A stretch of DNA of 27,617 bases, from the NCBI GenBank assembly GCA_044224215.1, contig JBGAKX010000052.1:1-27617 (forward strand), read 5' to 3'. Below, one piece after another: positions 18,303 to 24,956 of this stretch; positions within the stretch are counted from its first letter, which is position 1, and each line of letters starts with the position of its first letter. The DNA is from DAOMFM01 sp035429825 (GTDB lineage Bacteria; Acidobacteriota; Blastocatellia; UBA7656; JADIYM01). The position numbers were made by a program, and so were the translations under genes. The notes beneath the pieces were generated by a model that had not been told where the DNA came from, did no database searches, and saw only the letters and a program-made list of their open reading frames with translations.

Positions 18303-19262
18303 TTACACCGGGACGCAGAGCACGGCTTCGCGAAGTCCCGTGATCACGCGCTCGCTCACGTCCTCGAAGTCGCCTTCGACCGAGCAGCCGGACGCGTTCT
18401 TGTGCCCGCCGCCGCCAAACTTCTCGGCAACGCGAGCGACGTTGATCTTGTTCTTTGATCGCAGGCTGATCCGCCACGAGTTGCCGTCGAGCTCCTTGAA
18501 GAACGCCACGGCCTTCACGTCGCCGATCGACAGCGCGTAGTTCACGATGCCGTCCGCGTCCTCTTCACTTGCGCTCGCCAGTTCCATGGCGTCGCGGCCG
18601 ACTCGAATCCACGCGATCGCGCCAGTCTCGTCACGCTCGAGCGTCGACAGGGCGAGCCCGAGAAGCTTGATCTTGCTGAACGGATACGAATAGTAGAGCG
18701 CCTGTGCGACCTGTGCGGGCTCGACGCCGCGGCGCACGAGCTCGGATGCGATCTTGAACGTGCGCTCGGTCGTGTTCGAGAACTGGAACGAGCCGGTGTC
18801 CGTGAGGAGCGCGGTGTACGTGCACGTCGCGATCTCCTTTGTCGGCGTGACACCCAGCGCCTTGCACAGGTTGTAGATCATCTCGCCAACCGCCGACGCG
18901 GTCGCGTCGATCCAGTTGATGTTGCCGAAAAGCGCCGTCGTCGAGTGATGGTCGATGTTGACGACGTTCTGCCGCTCGAGCCCGATGAGCCCGGGCCGGT
19001 CGATGTCGCTGCACTCGATCACGAACGCGCCGTCAAAGTGCTCGACGATCTCGGGCATCGTCACGACGTCCTCGGCGCCCGGAAGCGACTGATACGAATG
19101 AGGGACGCGGTCTCGCATGATGACGACCGCGTCTTTCCCAAGACCGACGAGAATCCAGTAGAGCGCGAGCGACGAGCCGAGGCTGTCCCCGTCCGGGCGA
19201 ACGTGCGCGGTAATCATGAATCGCTGCTTCGACTCGATCAGTTCGACAACTTGACTAAGCAT
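18303..19262 (-). CDS. nrnA: Bifunctional oligoribonuclease / PAP phosphatase, DHH family
   Basis: A 319-residue DHH-DHHA1 phosphoesterase of the NrnA type. It degrades nanoRNAs of two to five nucleotides and can hydrolyse 3'-phosphoadenosine 5'-phosphate, using manganese. Motifs in order: His20 with Asp24 and Asp26 (TAHVRPDGDS), Asp86 (CSDIDRPG), the DHH motif Asp104-His105-His106, an aspartate in LLTDTGSFQFSNT, and the DHHA1 substrate motif GGGGHKNASG near the C-terminus. Length is normal. It lies 30 bp after rbfA as the last visible gene of the rimP-nusA-infB-rbfA operon, an arrangement also seen in Gram-positives and other phyla. The ATG has a poor ribosome-binding site, so coupling to rbfA is plausible. 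Confidence 0.93.
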   Translation of the reverse strand: MLSQVVELIESKQRFMITAHVRPDGDSLGSSLALYWILVGLGKDAVVIMRDRVPHSYQSLPGAEDVVTMPEIVEHFDGAFVIECSDIDRPGLIGLERQNVVNIDHHSTTALFGNINWIDATASAVGEMIYNLCKALGVTPTKEIATCTYTALLTDTGSFQFSNTTERTFKIASELVRRGVEPAQVAQALYYSYPFSKIKLLGLALSTLERDETGAIAWIRVGRDAMELASASEEDADGIVNYALSIGDVKAVAFFKELDGNSWRISLRSKNKINVARVAEKFGGGGHKNASGCSVEGDFEDVSERVITGLREAVLCVPV

Positions 19263-19292
19263 AGCGGATGAGTGAATCGGCGAATGGCCGTG

Positions 19293-19658
19293 TCACTGCT
19301 CATCCTCCTTGAGAAGGTTTTCGATTCTGTTGCCACGCTCGAGCAGATCGTCGAGCGAGAACACAACAGTCGGAACGCGCCGTATGGACAAGCGGGGCGC
19401 GAGCAGCCGCCGGACGAAGCCGGCAGCCTTGTTCAGCGTCGCGATGGCGGCACGCTGCTCCTCGGGAGTTCCAAGGATCGACACATAAACCCGGGCAATC
19501 GACATGTCAGGTGTCAGTCGCACATCGGTCACGGTCGCAAAGCCGATTCGCTCGTCTCGCAACTCGTAACCGACGATCTGGCTCACTTCCTCGCGAATCG
19601 CCTCGGCAATCCGGTCGGACCTGTGTCCGTGACTTGTCTCCTGTCGATCCCCACGCAT
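19293..19658 (-). CDS. rbfA: 30S ribosome-binding factor A
   Basis: A 121-residue KH-fold protein that binds immature 30S subunits, aids 16S rRNA 5'-end maturation and is needed in the cold. Recognisable pattern: RIAEAIREEVSQIV near the start, the YELRDERIGFATVTDVRLTPDMSIARVYVS core, and the C-terminal RRVPTVVFSLDDLLERGNRIENLL. The ATG at 19658 lies 8 bp after the infB stop, and the length from there fits the family. The much longer open frame reaching 19829 runs out of frame into infB and is not real. There is no Shine-Dalgarno in the short gap, so translation is probably coupled to infB. Confidence 0.95.
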   Translation of the reverse strand: MRGDRQETSHGHRSDRIAEAIREEVSQIVGYELRDERIGFATVTDVRLTPDMSIARVYVSILGTPEEQRAAIATLNKAAGFVRRLLAPRLSIRRVPTVVFSLDDLLERGNRIENLLKEDEQ

Positions 19659-19666
19659 TGTGCTGC

Positions 19667-22420
19667 CTAGAGTTCGGTTTGAGCGACCTCTTCGGTCCGG
19701 TACGCCTCGATCACGTCGCCGACCCGAATGTCCTGGTACCGTTCGAGCGTGATTCCGCACTCGAAGCCCTGCTTGACTTCGGCGACGTCGTCCTTGAACC
19801 GGCGCAACGACTCGACACGACCAGTCCACGTGACGACGTTGTCACGCAGCAGACGCGCTTCCGAGCCGCGCTTGATCAGGCCATCGAGCACCATGCACCC
19901 GGCAACGTTGCCGACCTTTGGCACACGGATGACGTTTCGAATCTCGGCCTGGCCGAGCGCCACTTCCTTCTTGGTCTTGTCCAGCATGCCGACCATCGCG
20001 TCCCGGATCTCTTCCTGGACCTTGTAGATGATCGTGTGGAGCCGGATATCGACGCCCTCGTTTCGCGCAACCTCTTCCGCACGCGCGTCGGGTCGGACGT
20101 TGAAACCGATGATCACCGCCGCCCGGTTCATGTCCTTGTTCGTCGCTGATGCCAGCATCACGTCGGATTCGTTGACGGCGCCAACGCCCGAGTGGACGAC
20201 GCGGATCTTGACCTTGTCGGTGGACAGCTTGTTGAGCGTGTCCTTTACCGCTTCAACCGAGCCCTGCACGTCCGCCTTCAGGATGATCTGAAGCTCCTTG
20301 ACCTGGCCCTGCTGCAGATCGGCAAATAGCGAATCGAGACCGCGACGCGAGTCCGCCGCGATGCGCTCCATGCGCTGCTGCGACTGCCTGAACGAGCTGA
20401 CGTGCTGCGCCTTGGCCACGTCGTCGACCGCCTGGAATACGTCGCCGGCATGTGGCACACCGTTCGCGCCCAGCACCTGCACGGGCGTCGACGGTCCGAC
20501 CATCTCAACGGGCTTTCCGAGGTCGTCGAACAGCGCGCGAACACGTCCAAACACGGGCCCGACGATGAACGGATCGCCGACCTTGAGCGTGCCGTTCTGC
20601 ACGAGCACAGTCGCGACTGCGCCGCGCCCCTTGTCGAGGAACGCGTCGAGCACGACGCCCGTGGCGAGCCGTTCGGCCGTCGCCTTCAGCTCCTTGAGGT
20701 CCGACGTCAGCACGATCATCTCGAGCAGACTGTCGAGATTGATCTTCTGCTTGGCCGACAGCTCGACCATGACCGTCTCGCCGCCCCAGCCGTCCCACAG
20801 CAGGCCGTGCTCGGTGAGCTCCTGCTTGACGCGCTCGGGGTTTGCGTCCGCCTTGTCGATCTTGTTGATCGCCACGATGATCGGAACGTCCGCGGCCTTT
20901 GCGTGATCAATCGCTTCCACTGTCTGCGGCATCACGCCGTCGTCGGCAGCAACCACCAGGACCACGACGTCCGTGACCTTGGCGCCGCGCGCACGCATCA
21001 TTGTGAATGCTTCGTGACCCGGCGTGTCGATGAAGACGATGCGCCGCATCAGCTCCTTCTCGTCGGGATCCGGAATGTCGACGCTGAACGCGCTGATGTG
21101 CTGCGTAATACCGCCCGCCTCGCCCTCGGCGACGCGCGCCGAACGGATGGCGTCGAGCAGGCTCGTCTTTCCGTGATCGACGTGGCCCATGACCGTAACG
21201 ACCGGGGCACGCGACTCGAGCACTCCCGTGCCTTCGCCAACGTCGATCAGGTCCGTGTCGCCGCTGACGACCATCTCCTCGTACGGAACGAACGTGACGT
21301 CGAATCCGAACTCGGCCGCGACGTCCTTGGCAACGTCCTGGTTGAGCGTCTGGTTGATCGTCGCCATGACGCCCCTGCCAAGCAGCGTCGCAACGACGTC
21401 CTTCGGCTTGATGTCGAGCTTCTCGGCAAAATCCTTGAGCGTGGTGCCCTCGACGAGACGAATCGCCTTCAGCTCGTCAAAGACCGGCTTCTTGACCAAA
21501 CCGCCGATGCCGGCGCGCGCCAGCTGCGGAGGTCTGCCGTCGTTCGCCGTCGCGCGGTCGCGCGCGGCCGGTGCGTCGCGGAAACCCTTCTTTCCAGCGC
21601 GTCCGCCGCCTCGCAATCCGCGAGGCCGCGCCTTGTCGCGGGGCGGAACATACGTCGTGTGCGCCGGGAGCTTGACCGGACCGCCCTCGACCGACGTGGT
21701 CGGCTCGTACGAAGGCCGTCCGGGAACGGGAAGCGGCTTTGGAAGCGTCGGAGCCGTCGGCATGATCGATTCCATGCCGGGCTTGCGCGTCAGGACGCGA
21801 ACCGTCGTGCCGAGCAGGCTTGCCGCCGTTGCCGTCTGTTCGGCATCGGGCTGAGCCGTCGGGACGATGCGGCGCACGCGAACGGTCGCCGAGGAATCGG
21901 CCCCCGGAGCGGCGCCTTCGTCCACTTCGGCGCCTTCCTGGGCTTCGAGCGCTCGTTCGGCCGCTTCGATCTCGGCTGCGAGCTCGCGCGCCGCCTCTTC
22001 GTCCTCAAAGGCGACTGCCGCCTCGTCGAATGTCTCCTCCGCGTCGCGCTTGCGCTGCGGAGACGCCTTCAGCACGCGAACGCGCGCGCCTGCCGGCTTT
22101 GTCTCGGTCTCTTCGGCCGCGGGAGCCGTCGCCACGGCAACGCCGCCCTCATCCGCATGCTCGGCGTGCGCAACCGCGATCGGCGCGAATCCTTCAGCCG
22201 GCGTCAGAGGCTTTGCAGCCTTGACGAGACGCGGAGCGGCCGGCGCCGCCGCTTTCTTCGGATAGTACTTGTTCCGAATACGCTCGGCGACGTCGTCGGG
22301 AACGCTGTTCGAAGGCACGCTGACATCGACGCCCTCGCGTCGAATCTCCTCGATTGCCTTCTTGTTGTCGATCTTGAGCTCTTTGGCCAGATCGTAGACT
22401 CGAACTTTCTTTGAGCCCAT
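19667..22420 (-). CDS. infB: Translation initiation factor IF-2
   Basis: A 917-residue GTPase that brings initiator fMet-tRNA to the 30S subunit. The N-terminal IF2_N segment (KKVRVYDLAKELK, residues 4-16) is followed by a long low-complexity, Ala/Glu/Pro-rich linker of some 250 residues, typical for IF-2 and of little conservation. A second IF2_N-like segment (TLKDFAEKLDIKPKDV) precedes the G domain. G1 is GHVDHGKT (412-419), G2 GITQH, G3 DTPGHE, G4 NKID and G5 SAK. Domains II-IV with the fMet-binding C2 domain end at residue 917. It follows nusA by 35 bp, a gap occupied by a small hairpin (22440-22456). The start is ATG with a GGGGGAAC stretch rather far upstream. Internal starts giving shorter IF-2 forms, as in E. 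coli, cannot be judged by eye. Confidence 0.98.
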   Translation of the reverse strand: MGSKKVRVYDLAKELKIDNKKAIEEIRREGVDVSVPSNSVPDDVAERIRNKYYPKKAAAPAAPRLVKAAKPLTPAEGFAPIAVAHAEHADEGGVAVATAPAAEETETKPAGARVRVLKASPQRKRDAEETFDEAAVAFEDEEAARELAAEIEAAERALEAQEGAEVDEGAAPGADSSATVRVRRIVPTAQPDAEQTATAASLLGTTVRVLTRKPGMESIMPTAPTLPKPLPVPGRPSYEPTTSVEGGPVKLPAHTTYVPPRDKARPRGLRGGGRAGKKGFRDAPAARDRATANDGRPPQLARAGIGGLVKKPVFDELKAIRLVEGTTLKDFAEKLDIKPKDVVATLLGRGVMATINQTLNQDVAKDVAAEFGFDVTFVPYEEMVVSGDTDLIDVGEGTGVLESRAPVVTVMGHVDHGKTSLLDAIRSARVAEGEAGGITQHISAFSVDIPDPDEKELMRRIVFIDTPGHEAFTMMRARGAKVTDVVVLVVAADDGVMPQTVEAIDHAKAADVPIIVAINKIDKADANPERVKQELTEHGLLWDGWGGETVMVELSAKQKINLDSLLEMIVLTSDLKELKATAERLATGVVLDAFLDKGRGAVATVLVQNGTLKVGDPFIVGPVFGRVRALFDDLGKPVEMVGPSTPVQVLGANGVPHAGDVFQAVDDVAKAQHVSSFRQSQQRMERIAADSRRGLDSLFADLQQGQVKELQIILKADVQGSVEAVKDTLNKLSTDKVKIRVVHSGVGAVNESDVMLASATNKDMNRAAVIIGFNVRPDARAEEVARNEGVDIRLHTIIYKVQEEIRDAMVGMLDKTKKEVALGQAEIRNVIRVPKVGNVAGCMVLDGLIKRGSEARLLRDNVVTWTGRVESLRRFKDDVAEVKQGFECGITLERYQDIRVGDVIEAYRTEEVAQTEL

Positions 22421-22439
22421 ACTGTCTTCAGTTCCCCCT

Positions 22440-22456
22440 GCTCCACCGAGTGGAGC
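22440..22456 (-). repeat. Hairpin in the nusA-infB gap
   Basis: Perfect 7-bp stem GCTCCAC/GTGGAGC with a 3-nt loop, touching the nusA stop codon and lying just before the purine-rich AGGGGGAAC leader of infB on the minus strand. There is no T-run. It may act in mRNA processing or in setting the IF-2 to NusA ratio. Confidence 0.45.
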
Positions 22457-24102
22457 TACACTTCGCCCTCAGCCTTGCTGGACGGCTCCTCGTCGCCGGC
22501 GTCGTCTGTGGTTGCGGCATCGTCGGCGACCTCGTCGACCGACTCCGCTGCTTCCTCGTCCGAGCCAACCGCGATGTCCGCGGCCTCGGCTGTCAACCCG
22601 GCGTCTTCATCAGTCTGCGGCTCGACCTCGACCGCCTCGACCTCGAGCGCCTCGGCCTCGTCGGCAGGCGCCGCGTCGATCGCGACGTCCTCGTCGGCTG
22701 ACGCTTCCACGCTTGCTTCCGCAGTGTCGGTCCCCGGCTCGATCGTTTCGTCGTCGGCCGCCGCAACGGCGTCGAGCAGGCCGAGTTCGGCGTCGTGCTC
22801 GTGCGCCGCAGCCTGGAGTCCGCGCAACCGCTTCACTTCCATGATCCTGCGGGCCGAATCGATGAGCCGCTCGGCGTCGTCGAGACTCATGTCGATGATT
22901 TGCGTGACGTCGTCGACCGACGATTCGGCAAGCTGCTCGACGGACGTGATTCCGCCATGTTGCAGCGTGTCCGACATGACCTGGTCGATCGTGTCGACCA
23001 CCGTGAGCGGGACGTTCGCGCCGGACAGCAGAGCCTCCATCTGGCTCTCGACCTCGCGCTTCATCTCTTCCTCGCTCCGGATGTCGACGTGCCAGCCGAT
23101 CAACTTGGCGGCGAGACGCACGTTCTGGCCCTTGCGGCCGATCGCCAGCGAGAGCTGATCCTCGGGCACGATGACCTCGAGCTCCTTGTTGGTGAAGTCG
23201 AGAATCTGGACCTTGGAGACCTTTGCCGGCGACAACGCGTTCGCCGCAAAGATCGCCGGATCCTCGTTCCACTCGATGATGTCGATGCGCTCGCCGCGCA
23301 GCTCGCGGATGATCGCCTGCACGCGCGAACCCTTCATGCCGACGCAGGCGCCGACGGGGTCGACGTCGCGCTCGCGCGACACAACCGCGATCTTGGCCCG
23401 GTCACCGGGCTCGCGAACGGCGGCCTTGATGATGACCGTACCGTCGTAGATTTCGGGGACTTCCATTTCGAAGAGCCGCTTCAGGAGCTCAGGGCTCGTG
23501 CGCGAGACTTCGACCTGCGGTCCCTTGGTGTCGCGGTGCACGTCATGGATGACGACGCGGATGCGCTCGCCCTGCGCAAAACTCTCGACGCGCGACTGCT
23601 GCGTTCGCGGCAGCACTGCCTCGACCTTTCCGAGGTCGACGATGATGCGGCCACCCTCAAAGCGCTTCACATAGCCGTGAACAAGATCGCCGACGCGCTG
23701 GATGTACTCGTCGTAGATGTTGTTGCGCTCGGCCTCGCGAACCTTCTGGAAGATGATCTGCTTGGCGGTCTGCGCCGCGATGCGACCGAGCTCTTCCGTG
23801 GACCTGGGAAACTCGAGGACGTCGTCGATTTCCGCGCCCTCGATGCCCATCTCCTCGACTTCGGCGAGCGAGATCTGAGTCCACTCGTTGTCCACGTCTT
23901 CGACGACCCGCTTGACCGCGTACAGATCCACCAGACCCGTGTCCGGGTTGTAACGCGCCTGAAGATCCTCACCTGTCTTGAACTGCTTTCGCGACGCGTT
24001 CACGACGGCGTCTTCGATCGCACTGATAATGATCGACGGGTCTATGTTCTTCTCGCGAGCAAGAATCTCGATGTTCTGCGAGATTGGGCTGTTCGGATTC
24101 AC
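22456..24102 (-). CDS. nusA: Transcription termination/antitermination factor NusA
   Basis: A 548-residue RNA polymerase accessory protein controlling pausing, termination and antitermination. The N-terminal polymerase-binding domain occupies about residues 1-130. An S1 domain follows (GDLVHGYVKRFEGGRIIVDLG), then two KH domains with RDVDPVGACVGMKGSRVQAI and LAIGRKGQNVRLA, the latter the GxxG of KH2. A helical C-terminal segment (about 350-430) is followed by an acidic tail of some 110 residues dominated by Glu, Asp and Ala. That tail replaces the ordered AR repeats of E. coli and is unusual in length. The start is GTG at 24102, supported by GGAGGT at ideal spacing. It overlaps the rimP TGA in a GTGA arrangement (4 bp), so translation is coupled. 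Confidence 0.97.
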   Translation of the reverse strand: MNPNSPISQNIEILAREKNIDPSIIISAIEDAVVNASRKQFKTGEDLQARYNPDTGLVDLYAVKRVVEDVDNEWTQISLAEVEEMGIEGAEIDDVLEFPRSTEELGRIAAQTAKQIIFQKVREAERNNIYDEYIQRVGDLVHGYVKRFEGGRIIVDLGKVEAVLPRTQQSRVESFAQGERIRVVIHDVHRDTKGPQVEVSRTSPELLKRLFEMEVPEIYDGTVIIKAAVREPGDRAKIAVVSRERDVDPVGACVGMKGSRVQAIIRELRGERIDIIEWNEDPAIFAANALSPAKVSKVQILDFTNKELEVIVPEDQLSLAIGRKGQNVRLAAKLIGWHVDIRSEEEMKREVESQMEALLSGANVPLTVVDTIDQVMSDTLQHGGITSVEQLAESSVDDVTQIIDMSLDDAERLIDSARRIMEVKRLRGLQAAAHEHDAELGLLDAVAAADDETIEPGTDTAEASVEASADEDVAIDAAPADEAEALEVEAVEVEPQTDEDAGLTAEAADIAVGSDEEAAESVDEVADDAATTDDAGDEEPSSKAEGEV

Positions 24103-24599
24103 TGCTGACCTCCGGTCTCGGGCCGCCGGCCCGCGCGTGCGGGGGCGTGAACGGTATTTGCTGCAAACATCTGTGAATACTGGATTTGGTGCTCCTGACC
24201 CTGACGGTCGACGAGGACGACGCCTGTCGGGGTGACCTTCTCGATCCGTCCCTTGAAACTCGTCCTGTTCTCGAGCGGCTGCGACGTTCGAATTCGAACG
24301 GTCTCGCCACGATGCCGATCGAAGGCCGGCTGACCGACCAGGCCCTTCCCAAGGCCGGGCGACGTGATCTCGAGCGTGTAGCCAAACGGGATCAGGTCCT
24401 CGACCTCGAGGATCGTCCCGACCTGGTTGTTCACGGCGACGCAGTGCTCGTGCGTTACGCCTTCGTCGTTGTCGATCGTGATGCGCAGCATCGCCTTCGA
24501 GCCTTCCCCCTTCAGCTCCCAGCCGACGAGTTCAAGCCCCTCCGATGCGACAACGCGCTCGATCACCGAACCGATTTTTTCGTGTTCTACTTGCGACAT
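24099..24599 (-). CDS. rimP: Ribosome maturation factor RimP
   Basis: A 166-residue protein needed for 30S subunit maturation. Its N-terminal domain shows ELVGWELKGEG and LRITIDNDEGVTHEHC, and the central boundary shows LEITSPGLGKGL, the best-conserved RimP motif. The Sm-like C-terminal domain shows GRIEKVTPTGVVLV. The ATG at 24599 is chosen because it places the conserved region at the usual distance. An in-frame GTG at 24656 would add 19 residues encoded by the terminator hairpin itself and is unlikely. First gene of the operon with nusA, infB, rbfA and nrnA; its stop overlaps the nusA start. Expression is probably limited by the terminator in its leader. Confidence 0.95.
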   Translation of the reverse strand: MSQVEHEKIGSVIERVVASEGLELVGWELKGEGSKAMLRITIDNDEGVTHEHCVAVNNQVGTILEVEDLIPFGYTLEITSPGLGKGLVGQPAFDRHRGETVRIRTSQPLENRTSFKGRIEKVTPTGVVLVDRQGQEHQIQYSQMFAANTVHAPARAGRRPETGGQQ

Positions 24600-24621
24600 C
24601 CCGTAACTTTTTGCGACCAAC

Positions 24622-24643
24622 AAAAAAGTGGGCGCCAGCCCAC
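24622..24643 (-). terminator. Intrinsic terminator in the rimP leader (attenuator candidate)
   Basis: On the minus strand GTGGGC-TGGC-GCCCAC forms a perfect 6-bp GC-rich stem (24643 to 24628), followed at once by six T residues (24627-24622). It lies 23 bp before the rimP ATG and about 45 nt after the predicted start of transcription, with no gene upstream on that strand within the window that it could serve. This is the architecture of a premature terminator. A rimP leader family of putative attenuators has been described upstream of rimP operons in proteobacteria. Confidence 0.8.
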
Positions 24644-24696
24644 CTTTACGAACCACACGACGTCAGACACGTCAGCGCTTCCCAGATGAACTACGG

Positions 24697-24725
24697 AGTA
24701 TAGCCATCGGGCAACATCTGCGCAA
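24697..24725 (-). promoter_or_regulatory. Promoter of the rimP-nusA-infB operon
   Basis: The minus strand has TTGCGC (24720-24725, 3 of 6), a 17-bp spacer and TATACT (24697-24702, 5 of 6). Initiation near 24690 gives a leader of about 90 nt containing the terminator at 24622-24643 and, before it, a small GACGT/ACGTC hairpin. Confidence 0.6.
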
Positions 24726-24956
24726 GAGGGCACGCCAAGATGGCTGAGCCGGTAGCCCGCGCGGTCTCGCTGCCTGCAATCCATCCCGGCCGAATTCCTC
24801 AATGCGTCGGTTCGTCGCGCGCGTCGTGTCGGGCGATTGGTAGGTAATTCCCGCTGGCTGTGATACCTAGGTCGCTGACCGACACACGCGGCGTACGTCG
24901 GTCCGGCCGGTGAACCTCGCGGCCGTGAAGACCGAATTGAAAGGGAGGGGCTTCCT
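24726..24956. other. Intergenic region between the rimP promoter and the sulfatase gene
   Basis: No tRNA, small gene or convincing promoter is visible. TTGGTA near 24836 followed by GATACC about 19 bp later is a poor plus-strand promoter match. The last 15 bases carry the purine-rich ribosome-binding site of the sulfatase (GGGAGGGG, 24943-24950). Confidence 0.5.
24877..24903. repeat. Inverted repeat upstream of the sulfatase gene
   Basis: Seven-base arms GACCGAC (24877-24883) and GTCGGTC (24897-24903) separated by 13 bp. The two half-site centres are 20 bp apart, about two helical turns, which would suit a dimeric regulator. It lies 53 bp before the GTG start. No regulator family recognised. 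Confidence 0.35.

Noticed and set aside
20402..22414. 670-codon plus-strand open frame opposite infB
   Set aside because: Antisense to an unambiguous infB; low-complexity arginine-rich translation.
24600..24656. N-terminal extension of RimP from an in-frame GTG at 24656
   Set aside because: The added residues would be encoded by the terminator hairpin and T-run, and RimP homology begins after the ATG at 24599.
24836..24866. Plus-strand promoter for the sulfatase (TTGGTA ... GATACC)
   Set aside because: The -10 match is only 3 of 6 with a 19-bp spacer; not better than chance in this region.
24650..24956. Possible tRNA before rimP, as with metY in E. coli
   Set aside because: No cloverleaf, T-loop GTTCGA-type pattern or acceptor stem could be found on either strand.
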